A stretch of 64,000 nt of DNA from Pueraria montana var. lobata (lineage: Eukaryota > Streptophyta > Magnoliopsida > Fabales > Fabaceae): contig CM048652.1 of the NCBI GenBank assembly GCA_026413185.1, positions 4,960,001 to 5,024,000 on the forward strand, given 5' to 3'. Positions within the stretch are counted from its first letter, which is position 1. Each line of letters opens with the position of its first letter. Below, in pieces: positions 22,502-36,505 of the stretch. The position numbers were made by a program, and so were the translations under genes. The notes below the pieces were generated by a model that was not told the origin of the DNA, did no database searches, and was given only the letters and a program-made list of their open reading frames with translations.

Positions 22502-23815
22502 TAAATAAAATAGGATATTAATGTCAATTAAAATAGATATTAATGTAAAATAAAATCTATACCTATAGTGTGTTTGAAAACCATTTAATGGAATTTTTTT
22601 ACAAATGCAAATTTTTAGGACTTGATTGATAGTCAGAATGTGATATGATAGTTATCATATCATATGATGTTACAATGAGTTATTTTTTGCACCAATAGTA
22701 TACAATAACCTTATCTTAACTCTTACCCTATATATTGTTTTTTTTAGAGGAACTCTTATCCTAAGAAAAAAGTAAGATTAGCAAGCAGTAGAATAAAGTT
22801 TCTTTCTATATATTTGATGTTGAATATTTTAATATTATATATGTATATATATATATATATATATATTATATTTATAATATAAATTAAATTTAAATATATT
22901 TTAAGTCCCTGATAAATGACTTTCTAATTAAATTTTTAGAACTGATAAAAATACGTTAAAAATGTATTAATATCCAACATCTCTATTGATTTTGTAGTTT
23001 GTTGACATTTCAAATCATCGAAGAGAATTATATTGATAGCACTCCTGATGACAATTTCCGATCAACTTTCAGTTCAATCAAAAGTTTTTATCTTCGGCCA
23101 TAATAGAGTTTGCTTTTTGCCAACTCCAAAAGAATCAGGCTACAAGACTTTGGCAGTTATTTGTTATTTTTTCACAATAGTGCTCAAGTCAAAAGAAAAA
23201 GAAACAGAAATCAGAGGAATTGGATCCTCTGCAGTTCAAATTTCAACTGCACACATCCTCACCATCTAAAATATTTTTTATACATTAAATTATAAAATTC
23301 AAATGTAAGGTTATAAGTTTTAAACGCTGAAAGATGGAACTGCATGACCCTACAGTTCTGTAGAGGACAAATCAGGGAATTGGATCAGAAAGATGATATT
23401 CAGCTTATTGCAGTAATAATGGGCAATGACTATTAAAATCCTGCAGTTGTCAAAATCAAACAAAATATATTTAAAAAACATTAAAATATCTCATAAGCAG
23501 TCGTAGTCTGAACTCTGAAACTTACAAATCGCGTGCGCCTCACAGGTATGACACAATAATAACCATGACCAGAGCAACAATGTACATATATAAGCCTCAC
23601 TCACTTTTACATATTCATGTTCCCAACAATCACAACCAAACTGAGCACCTTCAAATTTGGGGAAGCAGAAAAGGGAGGCAAAGAATACAAAGAGTCAAGA
23701 AATATAAAAAGAAGAAGAAAAATAAAACATATAAAACGGTGGTGCAGCTATGCTTCAAAGAGAATTAACAAATGAAATCATCGTAGAAGCTTGTCAGCAC
23801 ACTTCCGCCCTCAAT
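22502..23815. other. Intergenic DNA downstream of the IQD32-like gene
   Basis: Contains a short (AT)n tract at about 22845-22866 and AT-rich sequence. The open frames at 23033-23295 and 23565-23768 have no family features. The right end is the gene's 3' UTR side. Confidence 0.6.
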
Positions 23816-26800
23816 TCACCTCAGCCATTTTCTCTCTGGAAGAAGCAGAAATCAAGTGGTAAGTAATACAACTTATAAAGCAGAACTTTTTTCTCTTTTC
23901 TTCACAGCAAAATCTAAGTTTTCCTCTAGAAAGTGTCGACACCCAGTATGTTGAGTTCAATAACCAACGTCCACCTTATTCTGATTTACTATAAGGAGGT
24001 GAGACAAAGAAAGCACAAGAGATCAAACAAACACAATTATACATTACAAATATCTTAAAAGGTAGAGCAGCATTGATATATTGACAAAGATGCTGGCCTA
24101 AGAAGAAAGTTAAAATCAAGTTGGCAAATATTAATGCTCAAAGGACAAAAAAAAAATGCGCATAAAATATCTGCCATTAAAAGGTTTGCAGCATTTTTTC
24201 ATTAACAAGGAAAATCTGCCTCCTTCTTGCACTTGAGCCTCAAAAAGTGGCATTTTCCAACATTATTTTTAAGAACACACCCCGAAAACAAACTGATGAA
24301 AAAATGTCATTCACATTCTAGTTCCCCAGCCCCAAACAACCACAATGACCAGAAACACAAATATAAGTAATTTACTTTGGCAAACTAAATCCCGGACGTA
24401 ATCTCTAAGCATAGTTTGGATTCTTGTAAAGCACACAGCCCTGATTGATCAAAGGTTATCCCCACAAAAAAAAAAATTAAAAAAAAATTCCATTACTGGC
24501 ATGTCAAACAGCCAAACTATTCAATGAAGACAAAATTGATGCTCCTTTCAGAACATGGCCAAAAACAGGTTAACGTCAGAAAAAAAAAAAAAAAAAAAAA
24601 AGGTACTCAAGCTCCACCACACATAATACTTCCAAATCCTAGCAAAAAAGATTCCTTATACTTTAGAAATTACCTTGAGGAGGATGTACATTGTTTCCTT
24701 TTGCACTCTGCTGTGCCTTAGATGTTGATCGTTGGATGCGTGGAGAAACTTGCCTACCAGCGGCACCAGGTAAGGAATGTCTCTTCTTAACTTCAATGTC
24801 CCGTTCATGCACATCTGGACTTGATCTTGGAGAGTTATTTGCATTAATCTTGGCCCTAGCAGATTCTGTAGCTTGCATGAAATGGGGAAGAGAACTATTG
24901 TTAGTACTATTATCTCTAGGTTCCTGATCAATGTGGTCGGGCTTTACTGAGCCAAAGGAATTGCGCCTCTTTCCATTCTGCTGATCTTTAGGCAGTTGCT
25001 CCCTGCTGTCTTTTGAGCCTGAATCATGATTTGGATTTGTAGGTGATTTGTTACTCAACGATAGGCTCCGACGTTTATTGCCAGATCTAGTCTTGTTGAT
25101 TGTGCTCTCTTTAGGTTTCACAGACACTTGACTTGAAGGTGTTCCTTGTGATTCAGGGACAGTTAAATGGCTTCTAGGTGAAGCTTCTGGAGATGATCTT
25201 AAATCTTGCAGAACAGCCTCTGGCAGCTCTCTCTGCAGGTCAGGTGCATTTTTCTCAGTCTTAATAGCAGGCTCTTCAGAGTCCACAGCTACCACCGAGT
25301 GACCCAGATTGGCACTAATGTCATCAACAATCTCTGACTTATCCATAACAGAAGTAGCTAGGTTAGAAGCTGGGATGGCACATGAAACATTAGCCTCATC
25401 ATCACGGTTTATAGTGTTCTCAAGATTACCAATCCCTTCCACTAAATCTTTGGCATCTCGCTCATTTTCCATAGCGCCAGGCTCTGATATGTCAGGTGAA
25501 TCAAGAGTGGAAGAAATAGAGAGTTCAGTGCCACATTCCGAACCAGCAAACCTAGAAAGATAAGGAGCAGGATTTTCAAATGCAAACTCTTTTGATCTAT
25601 ATGCAGTATCATTGCCAACAGAAAAGGTGTCTCCTTGTGACTCAACAGCTGAATCTTGGTAGGACAAACTGCTTGTCCTACCTGAATTTGCTATTGAACT
25701 CAGCTCTTCGAATTTTGACTGTGCAGCAATAAATGCAGGATTACTGACCTTTCTTGAACCATTTACCAGTTTCTTTCCTTCAGCCTCTAGTTGGTCTGAG
25801 GCATATCTTTTCATGGATCGTTTGCCCTGCTCACCATCAATTTCAGGCTTCTGATTAAAAGAATTAAGCTCTGATGGTGGGGCAGTTTCAGGCCCCTTAT
25901 GAAGAGAGTTATGCTCTGATGGTGGGGCAGTTTCAGACCCCTTATGAAGAGAGTTATGCTCTGACGGTGGGGCAATTTCAGTCCCCTTCTGAAGAGAATT
26001 ATGCTCTGATGGTGGGGCAATTTCAGGCCCCTTATGAAGAGAATTAAGCTCTGGTGGGGCACTTGCATCTGATGCTGATTTTTCATTTTGGAAGGAATCA
26101 GCATCGGCTGAGACAACTTTAGCATCATATGAAATTTTCACTTCAGGAGGAACCTGTTCCAAGTCATCTTTTACAATAGATGATGTGGAGCAGCTTGCTT
26201 GAAACTCAAAGTCATTAGCATCATAAGTAATCAACTTTTCTTCCTCAGATGGCAGAAGTGAATCTTCAACAGTGGGCTTTGAGTCAGCTGCTTGGGGAAA
26301 AGGTTCAGATGGAATACCCGTTTCAAATTGAAACACGGAAGTACTATCTTTGCTTTCCCTTGATTTCTCTATCAGAGAACTAGTTTCTTTGCACTCTGCA
26401 ATATCTTTTGATGATACTGACATCCACCTTTCCAACCATTTCCAAGCAGAATCGGCTTTAGAAGGATCACACTTGACATGGATAGGTTTGTTCTTTGGTG
26501 TTGATTCCAACAGCTTGAATGTATAAAAAAGATGGGCGGGGATTTAGCAGGAGAATAAATAAATAAATACAGGAACTGCAAATTGGGCAACAAAATTCAC
26601 CGTACCTGACTAGCAAACCTACTGCTAAGCAGCTTCTCAATGGAAGTGTAACTCACATTTGATTTGGTCATGAGATTTTCATTTCCCTAAGCAAAGGTAA
26701 AAATAAATGGTCACACTTAGAGCAAGGTTTCCAGCATATCAATTGACCATACAACATATCATATGATGCTCTTCTCAATTAAAATATATAATAAACCTCA

Positions 26801-29515
26801 ACTATTAAACAATGAAACAGATATCCTATGTACCAGACTTCCAGTAGCGAATGCTCAATGTACTAAGGAGGGAAAATTCTAAAGATGAAATATTTCCCAA
26901 GCTCAAGCAAACTTAAACAAGTAACTACTGAGCAAGAACCATCAAACTTATTACACAGAGGGCAAAGCATTTGCTAATCAGTAATTTCAAATAACAATAC
27001 CAAAGCTTCTGAGGAATCCCTTTTGCCATCCTTGTGATTTAAATGGTTTTCCAGACGTGACTGCCGAGCACGTCGAGCTCGCACAAGGATCTGCATTTTG
27101 ATGATGGCTTGAACACAACGCAGGGTTCCTACAGCATGTCTCCGGACCAAGTGCCCACGAACAGCAGCTTGCAATTTCACTACTTTCTTAAGGTGTAGTA
27201 GTTCTCTCTGAGCCTGAAAGAAACAAGAATAAAACACAGAAAAAGAAGTTACAGTTGTTCCTTCTTGCAAGGTTCTGGATTAGCAAACTTTCAAAAGCTA
27301 AACATACCAATAACCCTCTAATAGCAGCCTGGATGATGATGACATCAGACTCTGGTGGATTCACATCCACCTTCTTCTCAGTTTCAATGACATTTGTTTC
27401 TGCTACTTGTGAGCTTTCAAAGGAAGATAACTGGGGCTTCTCATCAGAGCAATTTGTCGTGTAAATCTTCTCAACAACATTAGGTTCAGGAAGTGGTTGA
27501 AAATCAAAATTAGTACATTCTGAACTTTCCTTATTTGCAGAAGATGGGGCCTCTGCTATCACAGTATTGCTAAGCACACGATGCCTTGCAGATTTCTTGC
27601 GGAAACTCCAACCACGCTTATCATTAGATTCCTTGATCTGGAATAATATTAAAAAAAAAAAAGTGTGAAAAACAAACTTGAAGCCATACATGCATGCACA
27701 CTAGCAAGTATATGTAACCTCCGTTTCTTCTTCCTGCTAGCTAGAAAGTAGAAACTAAAAATGATGAATATTTACATTGGATCAGTCATCCTCCACAAGA
27801 CAATTTACGAGAATTTACTTTATTCCAGCATGAATCGCATGCAAGAAGCCCAGGAAGGGTGATTCCTCCTAGCTTCCTTGTGCACAGATGCTACTTCCTA
27901 CGTTTAGTACTTAAAGAGATTCAGTATGATGATGAATTGATGATTACATTCCAGGCTTTGATTTCAAACAGTTAAATAAAAAATCCTACTTACAGGGTGG
28001 GATTGCTGATTCTAGGCAACCTAGAATAAGTATATTTTTGTTTTTTTTTTTCAAAATTACAGATCATTTTCCATACTGATTCCATGTCCCAAACATATGG
28101 GCTGAAATGAAATGTCATCTCAATCCTAACAGAACCATTCTGTTCATAATGCAGCCAAACATTAACTCTTCTAATTTTGCAAAAGTAAATTATGGTATTC
28201 AAACATATTTTTACGGAATTCCTTTTAATCTCAGCTTTTAATTAATTTTACCACAGAATTTAGAAGTGAAAACAAAAGGAAATTACAAGGAATATTTTTC
28301 CTCTAGGCAAGCTAGAATAAGTATATTTTTGTTTTTAACTCTAATTTATTCACATTTATTCAAAACTACATTGATTTTGTGTCTCAAATGTAAGAATCAA
28401 ATGCAATGCTACTTCAATCCTAAAATACCCATCTCATTCATAATGCAGCAAACCATTAACTCTTCCAATTTTGCAAAAGAAAATTCTGATCGTGAGACAT
28501 GCTTTTACAGTATTCTCTTCAAATCCAGCTTTTAGATAGTTATACAATGGAATTGAAAAACCAAAACAGAGAGAAATTACAGACAATTTTTCCACATGAC
28601 ACGGAGATATCATTACTCATTACAGACGACAGGAGACAGATACTCAATGAACTAAATTAATAAAAAAATATAAAAAAAAAATCCTAGATGAATTATGATT
28701 CATTGATCATATGATTAATGCTTCTAAGACTTGCGTCATTATTCATAATGTCAATTGCTAAAAGCATATTGATGAATCTATCGCTCATTGAATGAAATTT
28801 ACTAGAAAGCAATGTGCAACTATTTGAATTTACATGTGCAATGCGTACACTTTATCCAATGAAAGTACAGTGGACCTAGAAGCATAGATCTAAAGATCAA
28901 GTTGTTTGTAACTTCATATCAAAAGCGTCAAATACCATAATCTTAATGAAGTTCCTAGACCCCAGATTTAAAAAATCAGCTAATGCCTACAATTTCGGGA
29001 TCGTTCTCATGCATTGGCAATGTAATGCAAATTTCGATATTCAGGAAAACGAAGTTAAAAAAGTGAACACAATAATTATCAACAGAGGGCGTGAACAGTT
29101 CCCTAACATCCATCGGTAATCATGAAACTAAGGATCACGAGAAGGACAAAAAAAAAAAAAACAATGATGGAAAAACCGCATCACACTCATTCTAAAGTTT
29201 TTTAAGCTATCCAAAAAAAAAAAAAAACGGAATCACTGAAATCCAACAGGAAGCTACTGATTCATCAATGCAGTAAGCAGAAGAGAGCCCTAGCCCGTTA
29301 ATTTAACGAGAAGAAGACAAACAACCTCGGATCAAACATGCACATACACACATCAGATGTTTGTTGCCAAACATAGTAAGAGTGGTTAAACTCAATTGAA
29401 CCTCTGAATCGTTCAGAATAAAATAGTTTACCTCAGAGACTTGGTGGTAATCATCCTTCTCCGCTGCATCACCACCGCATGTGATTAGTTTGAAGCAGGA
29501 GGTAGATTTCCCCAT
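23816..29515 (-). CDS. IQD32: IQ67-domain calmodulin-binding protein, IQD32-like
   Basis: There are six coding exons: 29432-29515, 27308-27637, 27001-27213, 26606-26686, 24674-26513 and 23816-23835. All junctions are GT/AG and together they encode 855 aa. The IQ67 region spans about residues 128-200 with three IQ-type motifs (IIQAAIRGLL..RE, VKLQAAVRGHLVRR, VQAIIKMQILVRARRAR). The phase-0 intron falls between GLL and AQRE, the position conserved in IQD genes. The N-terminus MGKSTSCFKLITCG is typical of the IQD28-32 clade. A C-terminal DUF4005-like segment (PHFMQATESARAK) is present. The last 20-nt coding exon gives the family ending ERKWLR; reading straight through the intron would give a false GNF end. 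IQD proteins bind calmodulin and act as scaffolds at microtubules, membrane or nucleus. A 45-bp minisatellite lies in exon 5. Confidence 0.95.
25860..26065 (-). repeat. 45-bp coding minisatellite in IQD32 exon 5
   Basis: About four and a half copies of a 45-bp unit encode a 15-residue repeat of the type PPSEHNSLHKGPETA at roughly residues 386-454. Units differ by a few substitutions. The region is predicted disordered and lies outside the calmodulin-binding part. Confidence 0.95.
28011..28600. repeat. Diverged tandem duplication in IQD32 intron 1
   Basis: Two units of about 290-300 bp (28011-28297 and 28300-28600) share, in order, CTAGAATAAGTATATTTTTG, TTCATAATGCAGC, CATTAACTCTTC, AATTTTGCAAAAG and a GAAATTACA end. 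They are clearly diverged, so older than the duplication in the CCCH intron. The open frames inside are shadows. Confidence 0.8.
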
Positions 29516-29599
29516 GGTGAGTCTCACACACACACAGTTGTTCACTCACTCTCTTTCTCCAGAAGAAACAAAACAAGACCACCTTTTGCGGTTGGTTAT

Positions 29600-32571
29600 T
29601 GGAAATTGGAAATAGAAACAAAGGTAAGCTTAAAATATACGGACCTCAACTCTCTCCTTAAATCTGCCTTATTGTTTTTGCCTTGGAGTCCGCGTTCCGT
29701 TTGCATCAGTTCATCTCCCTTGTCATTCACGTAGCAAAAATAAAATAAAGGCGCTGTCAAATTTGAATTTTGTTTTATTTTTTATGCTGTGACCATTAAA
29801 ATTAAAATACAAAAATTAATTTAAATCAACACTATAAATGTTTTTTTAATTATGTTCAAATGAAATTGTTATATAAAATAATTTTTTTGATTTTTTTGAT
29901 AATTATTTTAAAAAAATATGTTAAAAGTAATTTTTTTTTATATTCACATTACATGTTTATTAAACTAAAAAATACTACTATTAACGAAAGTTATGTCTAA
30001 CAGACGAAGAAGTTAGTGTCTGGGAAAGTGGTTAACTTAACTCGAATCTCTACTGTTGAAAAAATAAATATAGTTATTTTAAATTTAACTTGTTACTGGG
30101 CGAGCATAATGAGCACACGCAACCCCGTTTTTGAAGGTATCTCCAAATATGTGCGTATCTATCCACTCGTCGCTTTGAAATTTTAATTTGTCGAGGACAT
30201 TGCAACAGACTCGCGAGAATTTTCGTCGTGACGATTTTGCTTTTCAGTTTCTTTGCTCCTTTTTTAATGCATTAGGACCATTAGCATTTTTTCATTTGCA
30301 ATACGGTTAAGGATCCAGCGGGCTGTGGTCCCCTTCGCTTCTACTAAAGTAATAATTCCTCCATTCTTTTCATTTTTTATTTTCAAAAGTAATTTTGTAT
30401 TCTTACGATTGAATTTTTTTTTTTTTTTTTCCGTATAGAAGAAGGGTTTTTAATGGAAGCGACCCTCATGAAATTCTTCATGGTTTCACGCTAAAGCACC
30501 TAAATTCTTGATGGTTATTTGTAGAATGTTTGGATTGTTAGTTTCTAAGATACTCGTATAGTTTTTTACAATGTAAGTTTTATTAATACATGGACTAAGC
30601 GACCGTAACTTTGACTTTAAATTACTATTGGAGTTGTATCTAGTAAGAGATAATTCCTCATTCTCAAAGTGATGAATTATAATTGATCAGTGATTCACAT
30701 TTAATGTGACTGAATTTTGAGCGTTTTCCATTAAAAAAAATATTTGTAATTTTAAAAAAAAAAATCAAACATAGATTTTAAATTCTTAAATGTGAAAGAA
30801 ATATGTGGTTGTACTTACAATAAATACAATTATTTTTTTTATTATGTCAATTTTACTTTTAAAATAAAATGTTTAAACATAAATTACTCTAGAAAAATGT
30901 TAACATATTTTTTAACACACTTTTTTTAATACATCCTCTTTATTGATTTAAATTTATTGAAAATTACAAAATTTTGTGAGTCTCACATTTAATTAACCTC
31001 TCTTGTAATTTTGTAATTTTTAATAAATTTTAACCAAAAAAAAAATTATTTTAATAAAACAAAGAGCTAGTATTATCGCGTGCTTATGTATTTATTATGA
31101 TCTAAGTTTTTTTATTCCTATAAATGCATTATATTTTAAATTAAAATTAGTTTAATACTTTTGAAATTAGGTTTTGGTTGTATGTGTTTTTTTTTTTTTC
31201 AAAATAAGTTGATTTTTTTCATCCAAATTCACCATAAGTCATACTATGTCAATTGGAATATTAACTCACCCTTGTCACCTATATCATCAACATAAATATA
31301 TCATCATTCCTTTGTCTTTTATTCAAAAGTTTACATGCCTCTTCACACACCCGAAGGTAGAGTTAAAAATCATAATCTGGTTTCTAAGTATTAACAAGTT
31401 TCAGCACTCAAATCTAATCAAAAGGTATATACACCACTCCTTGTGCCAACGTGGGTCCATGGCAGTCCTAATTTGATTTTGTCTCTATGTTTCCAAAGAG
31501 ATTTGAAACTAGAGCTGATAAAGTGGATAGATAATTCTATTTAGTCCCGATTTATGTGAATTATGGTTAAAAAGTCTTCATAAAAAAGTTTATGGAGTAA
31601 AAAAACTCACAAAGTCTGTAAGTTAGGGTTAGTCCATGAGATTTAGATTTAAAATTTTGACCTATTTTTTATGTAATTATATATAAGTTCTTCTTGTAAA
31701 AACTGTATATATTATGAAAGTTAAGGATCGATATGAATCGAGACAATTCAAAATCAATCCAAAGAAGAAAAAAATGGGTTAATTTGGACAATTGATTTGG
31801 TTCGTACTTTAGAATCACGAACTTGATGAAATCAATTTCGGTGACGAATTTGGGCAAATAAAACTCATATCAACCTAACTTATACCTTTTAAAAAACATA
31901 ATAATTCCTTATATTATGTAATTTTATAATTCTATAATTCCGTAATTTTGATCGGATAATTATGTTTTCTAGGGGGGTTGACTGGATCAACTTGAGCATC
32001 AGGATTATGTGTGAGGCTATGTTTGATTTTTTGTTTGGGATGCTCCAAACTTAGTTTGGTGACATATTTAGTTATTCTCAAAAGTATGTTTGTACATTAA
32101 AATTTTATTTGAAAATTCAATTTTGTAGAAACAAGACTTGAATTGTTTTTCTAAACTCAGTTTGTAAACTTAAGTTTAACCTAAACTTAAATTTATAAAC
32201 TTTAATCCAAACTTGCGCTAAATTTGAAAAAAAACATGTCATTTTTTTTTCAAAACAAAATTTTGCACATTTGCATGGTAGGGGACTAGATTGATTCGAA
32301 CCTAACCAACCCATTATTGGTTGGGTTGGTTTGGTTCAGGTTGTAAAAAAAAAAATTGAGAAATCCAAACCAGTGAAAATTAAGTGGTTCAAATTTTATT
32401 TTCCTCTCAAATTCAATCAAAACTGACCTATGAACACCTCAAATATTCTCAACATGTGGGCTAAAAACCCTTTATGCACTGGACCAACAGTAAATATTCT
32501 TATTATTTTCTTACACTTTACCCCCAACAAATTATATCTTCTTATAAATGAATTATTTATCATTGTAAATA
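29600..32571. other. AT-rich intergenic DNA upstream of the IQD32-like gene
   Basis: The left 100-200 bp should hold the IQD32 promoter; no clear TATA position was chosen. About 30890-31050 is a relative of the MITE at 62410, sharing TTTATTG..AAATTTATT and TTTTTAATAAATTTTAACC. Nothing else is supported. Confidence 0.55.
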
Positions 32572-32953
32572 CTACCTATGTCCCTAAATATAATTTTTTT
32601 TAACTAATTCACATCCTTTAAGAAAGTTGGTTAATTTAGTTAATAGCATTAAAATTATTAAAAATTGTATTATTTTTTCAAAATTATCCTTACAATTATT
32701 GGACTATCATCTCTCGCTTTCCACTTAATTACTTTCTACCTAATTACTAATTAATTATTGAGTACTAGTCATCTTCTCTAATCCTCATAAGAGAAAGAAT
32801 ATGCTTATCTTATTAATTTATAGCATTCATTGTAAAGTGATTAAGGGTATTTGGTAAAAAAAAAAAATTAATGCAAGAGACAACTTGAAAAGAGTCTTAT
32901 AAAAAGAAACAATTTTTTTTATAAAAGAGTCTTATATTTAGGGACGAAGGTAG
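32572..32953. mobile_element. Stowaway-like MITE
   Basis: The left end CTACCTATGTCCCTAAATAT and the reverse complement of the right end CTACCTTCGTCCCTAAATAT are the diverged CTCCCTCCGTCCC-type TIR of Stowaway elements. A TA precedes the left end; the right TA is altered. The element is 382 bp, AT-rich and non-coding. Confidence 0.75.
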
Positions 32954-34290
32954 TTTGTTTTTATCTTATATTTCATCATATTTTTTAAATAATATTTTAT
33001 CTATTAGATTTGAAAATATATAGTTTAATATAATTTATATCTGTAATTTAATATTACCATACAATACACAAATGATATACTAAATTTTGTAAGACAAATA
33101 CTATCAAACACGTGAATTAACTAGTATATGGCTATTTCAACTTAACTGATAGTCTTAAGTTAAATACTTGAATAAAAAACTTAGTTGCTCTGTAATTTAT
33201 ACAAAAAAAAAAATGGTAAACCAAATAGGCGAAAGGCAATAATATTGGAAAATTGATGATGTAAGAGAATCAAGAAAGATAAAAACCTAAATGCAATATT
33301 ACACGTGTTGTTTTCTAATTAAATATGAAGTTTCACATTGGTAATATATATTGATATTTAATAAAATCTTTTATTACACAAATTATGAAAATAAAATTCC
33401 AAATAGTATAATACAAAACAGTGTGAGATATATATCACATGGCATTTTGATTCTACATTTCTATCTATCGATTAATAATAGTATAATCTAATAAAGAAGC
33501 AACCAACTCATTGATCGTTATTTTGTCCTGGCCTGCGACGTGGCTTGGACTTTTGAGATACGTAAGAGCACATGGCCCTGGGTGCTGTGCCATACATTTC
33601 TACTAAGCACATGCTATTCCAGCTTAACATAAATGCAAATATGCAATTAAAAGTTAGCAACATATTTTCTAATAAGTTTTATTGAAAAAAATCATGGTTT
33701 TTTTTTAATAAATCCACACAACTTATATTTAATAGTATACAAATATATTTAAAATAACATATCAACAGTATTTCCACAACTTTGCTATAATCAGTATATG
33801 CGTGATAACTGATAAGCGTTGTCATTCGCATGGCTTACAGTACTACACAACATTCGGAATTTCGGTTGCATTGTTCACCATTTTTTTTTTCATTTCTAAA
33901 TATTTTAAAATGTTAAAAATTATATTTTTTTAATTATATTAATTTTGGATTTGATATACATCCACTAAAAATCTAAAATAGTTTTAACATTGTTAAACAA
34001 TAAAAAATCAATCACTATTGATATAACTTTTAGGAGACATTTAATAGAGAAAAAAATTTTCATGTCTGAAAATCATGATTCTTGACATGAATATGAGAAT
34101 CATAATTTCCAGAAATGAATAAATTTTGTTTGATTAGTCATAAATATTATTGAAAATATTTATATAAGTTTTTTGGAAATCAAATAGTTATGTGATATTT
34201 TTACTAGTTACTTTCATTATTTATCACATTAAATTGTCAATGAATGCATAGTTTGGAGACTAAATGTGCTATTTATTATAAAAAAAATAG
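32954..34290. other. AT-rich intergenic DNA
   Basis: No gene, RNA or defined repeat was recognised. Confidence 0.6.
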
Positions 34291-34447
34291 GCAAATGCTA
34301 ACCAGTGTCCTAAAAGGAGAAATGTTTTTATTGGGAGGCGGAAAATTGCGTTGTCCATAATTTTTTTTGTGTTCTCCTATGAATTTCACACTAAATACTT
34401 TCTCATTTTATTTTTTTAACCAGTGCTCTTAGGACACTTATTAGCAA
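34291..34447. mobile_element. Short MITE-like inverted repeat
   Basis: Left TGCTAACCAGTGTCCTAA and the reverse complement of the right end TGCTAATAAGTGTCCTAAGA form TIRs on a segment of about 155 bp. Similar but weaker sequence lies at about 49688-49840 and 11090-11260. The target duplication could not be fixed. Confidence 0.6.
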
Positions 34448-36505
34448 GACAAAAAAATAATTAAAATTCATCATCGTTACCGTATCTAAATAAAAGCTCC
34501 TTTTACATTAAAAACAAAAACATTGGTCCACCCCCAGACCTACATATATTTAATTCTTTTCTTTATGATCGTAAATAAGGACATACAAACTTGACAGCAT
34601 GGTATCTTAACAGGCACGCACTCGTGTCGCTGATTCATCGAACTGCTCTACTTTATTCCCCCCATACTTCCAACCGGAACCTACGCTAAGACAAGGATGC
34701 AACACTTTTGTTGCAAATTTTGGGGTTAACAAGCATTATACTCGATTCATTCATTGGCTTTGATATATTCGACAAATATGTTAGTAGTTTTTTTTTTTTT
34801 TTAGAGTTTTAGTTAATTTCTATACTTTCTTTTATATTTTTTGACGGTATAGTTGGTTTTATAAAATTATTTAAACGAATAAATTAAATATTTTTTGATA
34901 TAAAATCATACAATTATGTATTTCATTTCAAATGTTGTGAATCATTACTGTCGAACAGTAAATAAACTAATATAAAATTATTTCAACTTAATTAATAATT
35001 TCAAAATAATATAACTACCTCAAATACTTAAAACGAAAATTTTATTGCCCATAATAAAATCATCATAAACATGTGCTTATTGAACTTATTGGCAAATGTG
35101 TAAATTATTGTGTACGGGATTGTAAGACTCTACGAGATTGTTTACTTTGAGAAACTTTTTTTGTTTTTATTTTTATAGTATTAGTTAATTTTTTGTTTCC
35201 CATTATTCAAATAGAAAACAGAGCTGATTTAAGAAGAATGCTGAGGCATATGGTTTAGTAGACCTCCTTTTACGGAGTTCCAATTGTTTTATTTAAATGT
35301 TATCTAATCAAAATATAAGCTAAATAAAATATTTACATTAAATTCAAAAATATTGTTTATAGTTAATATATACAGAGAGAGGAGAGATCAAATTACACCG
35401 GTAACTTAAACAACTATTACACTATTTAATAATCTGATATAGAATGTGATTTTTATCGATCCAACCGTTGAATTATATCTACATATTACCAAGATTGTCT
35501 GTGTCATAATTTGTCAAAATTGAATAACAATAAAAATGTAATCAAATGATCCATATTTTAGTATATTTTGAAAGGTTTATATTATGTCAATTTTAATCTA
35601 TATGAATGAGATAACAAATAATTTTAGATTAATATGAAATTTTGTATATATTATCGCAGTAAAATAAAGTTAATATATATTATCTTTTCAGCTTACTGAT
35701 CATTAGTTGATGAATAATAGTTAAAAAAAATATTATTTTCTAAAAAAATAGACTGTTTAACTTGTGACACTTTCTAACTTCTAAGAAATAGACCCTTCAT
35801 CTTCTAAAATAAAGTCTTCTACCTTATATTAGTTAGTTTAAAAAAATCAGCATATATAATTTGTTTTAATCTTACGTATATCAAAAAAATAATAGAATAA
35901 ACGATATATATATATATATATATATAAATGATATTTTATAATTAAAAATAAAAAAAAGTATTTTTGGAAAAAACCGCACACATAACATATATTATCTACA
36001 CTCACCATCTAAATGACATCTATTTAAGGAAAATTAAGTGGAAAGTTTTGATACGGACATATATGGTTACGTATACTTTTCTAATCAATGAAATAAAATT
36101 ATTTGACAAAAAAATATCTTCAAAAAATAGGCTGTTTTCAATATTTTATAATAAATTAAATTTCAATATAAATACAATTAATTTTATTTAAATTATATGT
36201 CCCCGTCTTTCAAGCATTATGAAATTTATTCTAATTGGTATTCAAAGAAAGTTAAAATTAAAACTCTTAATAAAGGCTTACTCAACTAGTTGCGGCAACT
36301 GCTTATTTGCGTTATTTCTGATAAGTTATTGTAATCTTAAAAAAAAAATTAAAACTTTTTTAATTTAAACAATAAAGTTAAACATACAAACTATTTGTCC
36401 TTAGAAATGAATGAAATGTGACCAACCACTTCTAAAAAAACTGTTAATATATGTTTTTGAGGTTAGTGTAATAAAGTGTTTTTATTTTCACAAAAAAGAA
36501 AAGGC
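34448..36505. other. AT-rich intergenic DNA
   Basis: Contains a short (AT)n run near 35906-35926. The open frame at 35964-36191 has no family features. Confidence 0.6.

Noticed and set aside
24663..24673. IQD32 stop reached by reading through (…PPQGNF)
   Set aside because: CAAG|GTAATTTC is a good donor and the exon at 23816-23835 restores the conserved ERKWLR ending.
32266..32300. tRNA-like GATTCGAACC motif
   Set aside because: No cloverleaf or matching acceptor stem around it.
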